Shown piece after piece: positions 1 to 5,920 of a stretch of 25,961 nt of DNA (position 1 is the first letter of the stretch; every line of letters starts with the position of its first letter). A program made the translations under genes and the position numbers. The DNA comes from Lachnospiraceae bacterium (GTDB lineage Bacteria > Bacillota_A > Clostridia > Lachnospirales > Lachnospiraceae), in assembly GCA_009774465.1 (NCBI GenBank), contig VSNT01000044.1, positions 1-25,961 on the forward strand. The letters are read 5' to 3'. The notes under the pieces are model-generated. The model was given only the letters and a program-made list of their open reading frames with translations. It did no database searches and was not told the origin of the DNA.

Positions 1-46
1 ATTTTATTAACACATTTTATTATATTAACAATTAAAATTACAAACG

Positions 47-87
47 GAACTATAGTTCATTTCATAAAAATTATAATTTGATATAAT
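47..87 (+). promoter_or_regulatory. Extended -10 promoter with upstream GAAC/GTTC palindrome
   Basis: TGaTATAAT at 79-87 is a full extended -10 element, about 70 bases upstream of the start codon at 156. The -35 region is weak. A perfect 12-bp palindrome (GAACTATAGTTC, 47-58) lies just upstream of the -35 position and could be an operator. Its outer half-sites match the GAAC-N4-GTTC framework of Gram-positive LexA boxes, but the central TATA does not fit the usual RNRY, so LexA control is only a possibility. Confidence 0.5.
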
Positions 88-155
88 GAAAATAGAATTG
101 GGATTTATAGTAGCGAACTTTCTACTGATTATCCTTTTACAAAGGAGAATTTCAC

Positions 156-1088
156 ATGAGGAACTCAAATAAGATACTAAACTTATTAACCGCTTTTTTA
201 GCTGTAATTGGTATGTGTTCTGCTACTTTGGTTTGTTTTATTGTTATCTATACTGGTATAAATGGAAATTTTCCTTCAAACCAAAACAATATTTCATCAG
301 ACAACATTTTAATGGCTGAATCCAATTTATCTACTAACCCAAAAACTGATACTCCTATATCAGAAAATACTTATAACAATGAAACTATATCTTCTGATTC
401 GCAGTATGATACGACACCAAATATCGAAAACACTGAAACTGATATTTCATATACACCGCTTTCTGCCACGTCATCTGATGTACAAAATAACAGTAATGAC
501 AACGGATGGATAAAAGAAGGAAATCAGTGGTATTATTATGAATCTACTGGTGAAATGCGTACTGAAAATTTGCAAACTGATGTCATGACATTTACTTTTA
601 ATTCTGATGGTAGTTGTTCAAATTTTTACGATAATATTACTCCATCTATACAGGCTGGTTGGTGTCCATATAGCACTACTTCTTTGGATACCTTAACCAA
701 TGATATTCTTGAAGGAAATATTGTATATTACAATGGTCAGTACTGGGCAACTCCTGACTACTATAGCCTGTTGAAAAATACTACCATAGTTTATGAACAT
801 GATATTTCAACAGATAACGGACAAAGCGCTGAACCAATTGACCGCTATTGGTCATCTAATATTGATATTTATACTTATGACAATGAATCCAGTTCATTAA
901 CAGGGTTACAAAATTCTGAGGCAACACAAACAGATTTTTATGTTCTAAATACAAACACTCAAAAAATACATTATTCAACTTGTCATGACGTAGAAAAAAT
1001 AGATTTACAGAACTATGAAACTTCTGTTCTTTCCTTAGATGAATTACTAAATCAAGGCTACACAACATGTGGGCATTGTTTTCAGTAA
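156..1088 (+). CDS. Membrane-anchored secreted protein with one cell-wall-binding-like repeat and a C-terminal Cys motif
   Basis: 310 aa. The start is supported by AAAGGAG eight bases before ATG. Residues 8-35 form one hydrophobic segment, giving a signal anchor or uncleaved signal peptide. Residues 36-115 are a low-complexity Ser/Thr/Asn linker typical of wall-spanning regions. Residues 116-136 (GWIKEGNQWYYYESTGEM) resemble a single choline/cell-wall-binding repeat. Residues 160-240 are an unrecognised extracellular domain. The tail (262-310) contains YVLN-x-NT-x-K-x-H-x3-C276 followed by GY-x2-C305-x2-C308. This is a small module, resembling an Ada-type metal-binding fold, that recurs at the end of Clostridia secreted proteins. 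I do not recognise a specific family. It lies upstream of the recombinase and is probably cargo of the mobile element; its function is unknown. Confidence 0.8.
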   Translation: MRNSNKILNLLTAFLAVIGMCSATLVCFIVIYTGINGNFPSNQNNISSDNILMAESNLSTNPKTDTPISENTYNNETISSDSQYDTTPNIENTETDISYTPLSATSSDVQNNSNDNGWIKEGNQWYYYESTGEMRTENLQTDVMTFTFNSDGSCSNFYDNITPSIQAGWCPYSTTSLDTLTNDILEGNIVYYNGQYWATPDYYSLLKNTTIVYEHDISTDNGQSAEPIDRYWSSNIDIYTYDNESSSLTGLQNSEATQTDFYVLNTNTQKIHYSTCHDVEKIDLQNYETSVLSLDELLNQGYTTCGHCFQ

Positions 1089-1225
1089 AGAAGGATAAAC
1101 CACTAGATCAAAAAAAGAATTTTCACCGGAATATATATTATCGTTAGCTACAATTGCACGGACACTTACTTTTTATAGCTTATGGGATAAGATTCCTTAA
1201 ACTAATTTTTTCTGTTTACATGTAA

Positions 1226-1254
1226 TTGACTATTTGCATAATATAAACTGTAAT
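1226..1254 (+). promoter_or_regulatory. Sigma-A-like promoter upstream of recombinase / small RNA
   Basis: TTGACT (1226-1231), a 17-base spacer, then TGTAAT (1249-1254). Transcription would begin near 1261, directly before a stem-loop and about 70 bases before a terminator-like hairpin. It could therefore drive a small RNA, or the recombinase after read-through. Confidence 0.45.
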
Positions 1255-1260
1255 AAACTA

Positions 1261-1356
1261 ACAGAAAGATGCTTCATCTTTCCAATATTGCCTATAGGGC
1301 ATTAAAGAAGATATTAGTTTATTTGTGAAGGTCTCGTAATAATACGGGGCCTTTTA
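1261..1356 (+). ncRNA. Candidate small structured RNA or leader, family unknown
   Basis: This is the unit bounded by the promoter at 1226-1254 and the terminator-like hairpin at 1328-1353. Near its 5' end GAAAGATG (1264-1271) pairs perfectly with CATCTTTC (1275-1282) around a 3-base loop. A small TGCC/GGCA hairpin follows at about 1290-1302. No known RNA family was recognised. The alternative is a leader or attenuator of the recombinase, whose start codon lies 140 bases further on. Confidence 0.3.
1328..1356 (+). terminator. Rho-independent terminator-like hairpin
   Basis: AAGGTCTCGT (1328-1337) pairs with ACGGGGCCTT (1344-1353) through ten pairs, two of them G-U, around a 6-base AT loop. 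The 3' arm runs into TTTT. This would end the short transcript starting near 1261. Confidence 0.5.
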
Positions 1357-1497
1357 CGTTAAATAATAAAACAAAAATATCCATCCAGTATTACTCCTTC
1401 AATATACTTTGTTATTCAAAATCCATTGACAGAACTTCCAAACCGCCTTAGTATTTTACATAAACAATATGTCTTAACCATTCCAAGGAGGAAAACC

Positions 1498-3075
1498 ATG
1501 CAGGACAACTACTGTGCCTATCTTCGCAAAAGCCGCGCAGATCGTGACGCTGAAATGAAGGGAGAAGAGGAAACCCTTGCCCGGCATAAGCGTATTTTAA
1601 CAGAACTATCCAAAAAGATGGGAAAACCTATTTCCAGATTCTATTCCGAGGTTGTATCTGGAGAAACAATCACCGCGCGTCCTGTCATGCAGGAACTTCT
1701 ATCTGATGTAGAATCTGGCATGTGGAAGGGCGTTTATGTGGTGGAAGTAGAACGTCTTGCACGTGGCAACACCAAAGATCAGGGTATTGTTGCTGATGCT
1801 TTCAAATATTCTAATACTGTCATTATCACTCCGTCCAAAACCTATGATCCGAATAATGAATTTGATGAAGAATATTTTGAGTTTGGACTCTTTATGTCCA
1901 GACGCGAATATAAGACCATTAACCGTCGTCTGCAGCGTGGGCGAATTGCTTCTGTTAAAGAAGGAAACTATATTGGCGGTTCGGCTCCCTATGGGTATAA
2001 AAAGGTCAAACTGTCAAAAGGCTATTCCCTTGAAATTATTCCCGAACAGGCAGAAATTGTCAGGCAAGTTTATAACTGGTACTGTCAGGGTGAACAGCAG
2101 CCAGACGGTACCTTCTGCCGACTTGGCACGGATGCTATAGCAGCCAAATTGGATTCTATGGGTATTAAACCTGTGGTTAATGATAAATGGTCCAGGGCGA
2201 CCATCAGCGATATGTTAAAAAACCTTACCTATACCGGCAAGGTATTCTTTGGGCAGTATAAAGAGATTAAGACTTCCGTAAACGGAACGGTTGTTAAAAA
2301 GAGAGTATATGATCCAAACCACCTGGTTGCACAGGGGAAACATGAAGCAATCATTAGCGACGATCAATTTGAACTTGCCGCTAAAATGCGTAAAGTAAAT
2401 CAAAAAAATACTGTGCCTGCTGCCTCTGCCCTGCAAAACCCTCTTTCAGGTCTTGTATACTGCAAGAAGTGCGGCGCCCTCATGACACGACTGGCGCCTA
2501 ATTCCAGAAACAAATATTCAACCTTCAAATGCCCGAACCGGTATTGTGACAATGTATCTTCTCCCCTTTTTCTCGTGGAGCGTCAAGTACTGCAATACCT
2601 GAAAGACTGGCTGCACGCTTATGAGGTTGACAATAAGGCAATGAACTTTTCCCCTGTAAATGAGGAAATCAGCCTGAAACTTGATACTATAAAGAAACTG
2701 CGGTCAGAAATTGCCCAGCTTACTTCACAGCTTAACCGGGCATATGATCTCTTGGAACAGGAAGTGTACACAATTGAAATATTTAAAGAAAGGCAGGCTA
2801 ACCTTAAAAACTCTATTACCTCTTTAGAAGAGCAACTAAATGCCAATGAAAGAGACTTAAGCCACCTTCGAGAACTTCAAAACACACAGGAACTTTTTGC
2901 GCCTAAGGTCAGACATTTACTTGATACATATAAGACAAACACCACTGAACTTAATAATTCCATCCTGAAAGAGCTTATTGCTCGAATTGACTATGAGAAA
3001 GAAACTCGCAATACACGTGGAAAACTGGATAACTGTAATTTTTCCTTAAGTATATTCCCTCGTATTTCCAATTAA
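1498..3075 (+). CDS. Large serine recombinase (site-specific integrase)
   Basis: 525 aa from ATG 1498, chosen because AAGGAGG sits six bases upstream; a TTG at 1426 is in frame but has no such site. The N-terminal resolvase domain carries the nucleophile Ser12 in Y-L-R-K-S-R, the S-G-E-T loop and the E-R-L-A-R helix (about residues 83-89). A recombinase domain (about 165-290, with the GG-x-APYGY motif) and a zinc ribbon follow: Cys322, Cys325, Cys345 and Cys350. A Leu/Glu-rich coiled coil of about 100 residues and a basic tail come last. This is the standard layout of large serine integrases such as SpoIVCA, SprA and phage integrases, which insert or excise DNA between attP and attB. All key residues I can identify are present, so it is probably active. 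It lies directly beside the broken GH18 gene, which marks its integration site. Confidence 0.93.
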   Translation: MQDNYCAYLRKSRADRDAEMKGEEETLARHKRILTELSKKMGKPISRFYSEVVSGETITARPVMQELLSDVESGMWKGVYVVEVERLARGNTKDQGIVADAFKYSNTVIITPSKTYDPNNEFDEEYFEFGLFMSRREYKTINRRLQRGRIASVKEGNYIGGSAPYGYKKVKLSKGYSLEIIPEQAEIVRQVYNWYCQGEQQPDGTFCRLGTDAIAAKLDSMGIKPVVNDKWSRATISDMLKNLTYTGKVFFGQYKEIKTSVNGTVVKKRVYDPNHLVAQGKHEAIISDDQFELAAKMRKVNQKNTVPAASALQNPLSGLVYCKKCGALMTRLAPNSRNKYSTFKCPNRYCDNVSSPLFLVERQVLQYLKDWLHAYEVDNKAMNFSPVNEEISLKLDTIKKLRSEIAQLTSQLNRAYDLLEQEVYTIEIFKERQANLKNSITSLEEQLNANERDLSHLRELQNTQELFAPKVRHLLDTYKTNTTELNNSILKELIARIDYEKETRNTRGKLDNCNFSLSIFPRISN

Positions 3076-3080
3076 TACTA

Positions 3081-3109
3081 CGTATGACTTAAATGTGCGT
3101 ATACATACG
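3081..3109 (+). other. Candidate attachment-site junction (att)
   Basis: Between the recombinase stop (3073-3075) and the hydrolase frame lie inverted arms CGTATG (3081-3086) and CATACG (3104-3109), with a GTATAC palindrome at 3099-3104. Serine-integrase att sites are typically partly symmetric stretches of 30-50 bases next to the integrase gene. Hydrolase-like codons (Y-T-Y-G-P-P) begin at 3100, so the crossover is probably at or just before that position. Confidence 0.4.
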
Positions 3110-3528
3110 GCCCCCCAATGGCTGTAGCCCCCATCAACAAAGTACGGGAAGTTGTGGATTACGCCATTACCCGCATTGATCCTGCGAAGATTGACCTGGG
3201 TATACCAAACTATGGCTACGACTGGACGCTTCCCTACGTCCGTGGCAGTTCCGCGGCAGTTACCATCAGCAATTTAGAGGCTGTTCAAATTGCCATTGCC
3301 CATGATGCGGAAATTCTTTTTGACGAAACTGCCATGTCTCCTTATTTTCAATATGAGCAAAACGGACTGCTTCATGAAGTCTGGTTTGAGGATGTTCGAA
3401 GCTATCAGGAAAAGTTTTCTCTTCTTCCTGCCTACTTTCTGCGCGGCATGGGTTATTGGCAGATTATGCGTCTTTTCCGCCCTAACTGGCTGCTCCTTCA
3501 GGATACTTTTCAAATTAGAAAGTTATAA
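3088..3528 (+). pseudogene. C-terminal part of a YaaH/SleL-type GH18 spore hydrolase, interrupted gene
   Basis: The frame opens after a TGA at 3085-3087 and reads Y-T-Y-G-P-P-M-A-V-A-P from 3100, entering a GH18 domain in mid-fold. It continues with IDLGIPNYGYDW and HEVWFEDVRS-x4-KF and ends G-x-GYWQ-x-M-x-L-F. These blocks match the C-terminal half of the catalytic domain of YaaH/SleL-like glycosidases, which act on spore peptidoglycan. The DxxDxDxE catalytic motif belongs to the missing half. Homology runs upstream of the only ATG (3118) without a ribosome binding site, so this is not an independent gene. It may regain a full frame if the neighbouring element excises. Its stop (TAA, 3526-3528) directly abuts the convergent dipeptidase stop. 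Confidence 0.75.
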
Positions 3529-4563
3529 GCATTTTCTGAAAAAATTGATAAAGTTTCCTCCCATAATACATTTCACATCCTCACTGCTCATTCCTCTTTG
3601 TAAAAGTGCTGCGCTGAGCAACGGAACCTGGCTGTGATTTAAGAGGCAGTCATACTTCTTTTCAGGTTTCTTCCCACTAAGCGCCGCTTTTGCAAAATCA
3701 TAGGAATCACACAGATCAAATCCATAGCCAACATGTGCTGCTCCGATTTTTTCCACCTCATATTCTATATGCCTGCAAAGCATCTCCAGATGATTTCCTT
3801 CAAAGGAGCCTGTAAGAAACACACAGCCATTCATCCCCATAATACCACCCTGAAAAGCCAGCGCTTCCATCTGTTCATCTGTCAGATTCCGATAATTATC
3901 ATAGATGCGCCTGCTTCCGGAATGAGTTGCAATAAAGCTCTTTTCTGTAATCCGGCATAACTGTTCAAAGCCCTCATCATTTAAATGGCTTACATCAAGA
4001 AACATGGACAGCTCTTCCATTTTCTTTACTGCTTTTATTCCTGCATCTGTCAGGCCGCCGGGGATCTGCCTGTGCTCTGACGCCACGCAGCATCCTGTTG
4101 CCAGAGCATTTGCCCTGCTCCAGGTAAGAGAGGCGCCTCTTATCCCCATTTCATACAGCATATCCAATTTATCAATATCTTCACCAATGCAGTCAAGTCC
4201 CTCCATATAAATTATGATTCCAATTTTGTCCTCTTTCAGTGCTTTATCTAAATCTACTTTACTTTTAATCAGCAAAACATCTTCCAGACCTTCCACGTCT
4301 TCCTTCAAAGCATTAATCTGACAAAGTGCATTATCCCACGCTCTGTCCAGATTACCATTTTCCACATAAACAGAAGAAAGCACCAGATTCATTCCAGCAG
4401 TGCGAAAGTGCGGCAGATAATGATTTTTAACCACATCTTTCTCACCTGCCATATTTCTTAAGAGAATTTCACCTGCCAAATCCAGGTGGGCATCTGCCAC
4501 CGGATTTTCCTGATGTAATTTTAACGCCTGCTTTACAAATTCTTCTTTTACCTTAATATCCAT
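3523..4563 (-). CDS. Membrane dipeptidase family protein (peptidase M19)
   Basis: 346 aa, with AAAGGATG upstream of the ATG. M19 enzymes are binuclear zinc dipeptidases of the renal dipeptidase type that cleave dipeptides, including D-residue substrates. Visible metal-site elements are D24-A-H26-L-D28 near the N-terminus, the bridging Glu121 in YMEGLD, His193 in DVSHLND, His214 in IATHSGSRR followed by the typical R-N-L-T-D-E-Q, and Asp283 in GYGFDL. No signal peptide or lipobox is seen, so it is probably cytoplasmic. Length fits bacterial members. It stands alone: the upstream neighbour is separated by about 200 bases with a terminator. No clear promoter was identified in that gap. The gene converges with the broken GH18 gene with no intergenic bases. 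Confidence 0.92.
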   Translation of the reverse strand: MDIKVKEEFVKQALKLHQENPVADAHLDLAGEILLRNMAGEKDVVKNHYLPHFRTAGMNLVLSSVYVENGNLDRAWDNALCQINALKEDVEGLEDVLLIKSKVDLDKALKEDKIGIIIYMEGLDCIGEDIDKLDMLYEMGIRGASLTWSRANALATGCCVASEHRQIPGGLTDAGIKAVKKMEELSMFLDVSHLNDEGFEQLCRITEKSFIATHSGSRRIYDNYRNLTDEQMEALAFQGGIMGMNGCVFLTGSFEGNHLEMLCRHIEYEVEKIGAAHVGYGFDLCDSYDFAKAALSGKKPEKKYDCLLNHSQVPLLSAALLQRGMSSEDVKCIMGGNFINFFRKCL

Positions 4564-4672
4564 ATCTACATCCTTTCATTGTTTCCCTGCATTCCAAATT
4601 GATTTTACCATCCAGTTCTGCCTGTAATGCTCCTCCCATCTACCTTTAACCGCGTTCCGTCAAATATACCAT

Positions 4673-4706
4673 AAAAGGTGCACCGGATTCTTCCAACGCA
4701 CCTTTT
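4673..4706 (-). terminator. Bidirectional terminator-like hairpin downstream of dehydratase gene
   Basis: AAAAGGTGC (4673-4681) pairs perfectly with GCACCTTTT (4698-4706) around a 16-base loop. It sits about 60 bases past the stop of the 4,6-dehydratase gene and upstream of the dipeptidase. The T-run is longer on the + strand, but the only gene it could terminate nearby is on the - strand. Confidence 0.55.
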
Positions 4707-4769
4707 TCTTATATCTATATGCAGCTTTTTAACAAACTGTAACTAATGCCCTTAGTATTTGCAAAGGTT

Positions 4770-5768
4770 CTACTTCTCCAGATCCACCTTTTTAAGCAGC
4801 TCCTGAATGTCCTGAACGCTGAGCCACTCTTTATTATTTCCGGAACTGTAGGAAAAGCCTTCCTCTACCTTTTGACCACTTAAGTTGATCTTCTGCTTGT
4901 CATTCCAAATCACCTGGGGATATACGATAAAATGCCTGTCATACTCATAAGTTGTGGCAGAATCCTCCACCGTCACCATAATCTCATGAAGCTTTTCTCC
5001 GGGACGGATGCCAATTTCCGGCATCTTACATCCGGGCAGCATGGCCTGTGCCAGATCTGTCACTTTAAAGGAAGGAATTTTACTGATAAAGGTCTCACCG
5101 CCGCTTGCCTCTTCCAATGCCTTAATTACCAGCTCAACCCCCTGTGTCAGGCTGATCCAGAAGCGTGTCATGCGATAATCGGTAATTGGCAGCTCATTTC
5201 CGCCGTTTTTGATAATATTATGAAATACAGGAATGATGGAACCCCGGCTTCCCGCCACATTTCCATAACGTACAATTGAAAAATTGATATCCTTGGAGCC
5301 TGCATAGGCGTTGGCTGCTATAAACAACTTATCTGATACCAGCTTGGTGCCTCCATACAAGTTGACCGGATTCACTGCCTTGTCAGTGGAAAGTGCAACT
5401 ACCTTCTTCACTCCGGAATCCAGGGATGCATCTATCACATTCTGGGCACCGTGAATATTGGTCTTGATGGCTTCATTGGGATTGTATTCACATGCCGGAA
5501 CCTGCTTTAGGGCTGCCGCGTGAATCACATAGTCCACGCCCTCAAATGCCCTGCGAAGCCTTTCTTTATCTCTCACATCTCCAATAAAAAACCGGAGCCT
5601 GTCCTTGTATTCCTTAAATTCATTCTCCATGATAAACTGCTTAAATTCGTCTCTGGAGTATATGATAATTTTCTTTGGATTGTAATTTGTAAGCACATAC
5701 TTTGTAAAGCATTTGCCAAAAGATCCTGTGCCGCCGGTAATAAGAATTGTTTTGTTATCTAATAACAT
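4770..5768 (-). CDS. UDP-N-acetylglucosamine 4,6-dehydratase (PseB/CapE/FlaA1 type)
   Basis: 332 aa from ATG 5768, which has GGAGG nine bases upstream; a longer in-frame reading would start inside a hairpin. It is an extended short-chain dehydrogenase: NAD(P)-binding TGGTGSFG (11-18), D-V-R-D at about 64-67, STDKA with Asp129/Lys130, and Y138-x3-K142 (LYGGTK). The family converts UDP-GlcNAc to a 4-keto-6-deoxy intermediate for pseudaminic acid, FucNAc or related sugars. No aminotransferase (PseC) or epimerase partner is adjacent, so the end product cannot be read from context. It could feed the nearby polysaccharide locus. It has its own promoter (5832-5860). Confidence 0.9.
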   Translation of the reverse strand: MLLDNKTILITGGTGSFGKCFTKYVLTNYNPKKIIIYSRDEFKQFIMENEFKEYKDRLRFFIGDVRDKERLRRAFEGVDYVIHAAALKQVPACEYNPNEAIKTNIHGAQNVIDASLDSGVKKVVALSTDKAVNPVNLYGGTKLVSDKLFIAANAYAGSKDINFSIVRYGNVAGSRGSIIPVFHNIIKNGGNELPITDYRMTRFWISLTQGVELVIKALEEASGGETFISKIPSFKVTDLAQAMLPGCKMPEIGIRPGEKLHEIMVTVEDSATTYEYDRHFIVYPQVIWNDKQKINLSGQKVEEGFSYSSGNNKEWLSVQDIQELLKKVDLEK

Positions 5769-5800
5769 AAAACTGCCTCCACTTACTCTATAATTTGCAA

Positions 5801-5824
5801 AGCCCCTGCCCAAAGGCAGGGGCT
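5801..5824 (-). terminator. Perfect 10-bp hairpin at the 5' end of the dehydratase mRNA / end of the upstream operon
   Basis: AGCCCCTGCC (5801-5810) and GGCAGGGGCT (5815-5824) form a perfect GC-rich stem with a 4-base loop, followed on the - strand by only TTTGC. It lies 96 bases past the stop of the redox fusion gene, which suits a terminator. It also begins about where transcription from the 5832-5860 promoter should start, so it would form the 5' end of the dehydratase mRNA. Confidence 0.55.
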
Positions 5825-5831
5825 CGCGAAT

Positions 5832-5860
5832 ATCATATCATAAATCAGACATAACAGCAA
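5832..5860 (-). promoter_or_regulatory. Promoter of the 4,6-dehydratase gene
   Basis: On the - strand TTGCTG (5860-5855), a 17-base spacer and TATGAT (5837-5832) with the extended TGa element. The predicted start is near 5825, leaving a leader of about 57 bases to the ATG at 5768. Confidence 0.6.
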
Positions 5861-5920
5861 ATTTTTTTGCCTGACCGCATGGAAAATCAATAAAATCAAT
5901 TTTCAGATTCCGGCAAGCTG

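Larger units (their letters stand above)
1089..1497. other. Intergenic stretch between secreted-protein gene and recombinase
   Basis: About 410 AT-rich bases with no convincing ORF if the recombinase starts at 1498. The stretch contains a sigma-A-like promoter (1226-1254), a stem-loop (1264-1282) and a terminator-like hairpin (1328-1353), described separately. The last 140 bases lead into the recombinase ribosome binding site (AAGGAGG, 1485-1491). No terminator for the 310-aa gene was recognised. Confidence 0.6.
1..3100. mobile_element. Right part of an integrated element carrying a serine recombinase
   Basis: The segment is AT-rich compared with the rest of the window. It ends with a large serine recombinase gene whose stop lies about 25 bases before the point where a GH18 hydrolase reading frame starts in mid-domain. 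Serine integrases usually sit next to one attachment site of their element, so the right junction is placed at about 3,080-3,110. The left end is not visible: the first 155 bases show no copy of the junction sequence and no 5' half of the hydrolase gene. The 310-aa secreted protein and the small-RNA-like transcription unit would be cargo. The extent to the left and the identity of the element (prophage remnant, skin-like element or other) are inferred. Confidence 0.55.

Noticed and set aside
1426..1497. TTG start for the serine recombinase
   Set aside because: No ribosome binding site; ATG 1498 has AAGGAGG six bases upstream and gives the usual family N-terminus.
3118..3528. Independent small protein starting at ATG 3118
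   Set aside because: Hydrolase homology continues upstream of this ATG and no ribosome binding site exists, so it is better read as a gene fragment.
5769..5813. Longer start for the 4,6-dehydratase (15 extra residues)
   Set aside because: The extension runs into the 5801-5824 hairpin and lacks a ribosome binding site, whereas ATG 5768 has GGAGG upstream and begins at the conserved Rossmann strand.
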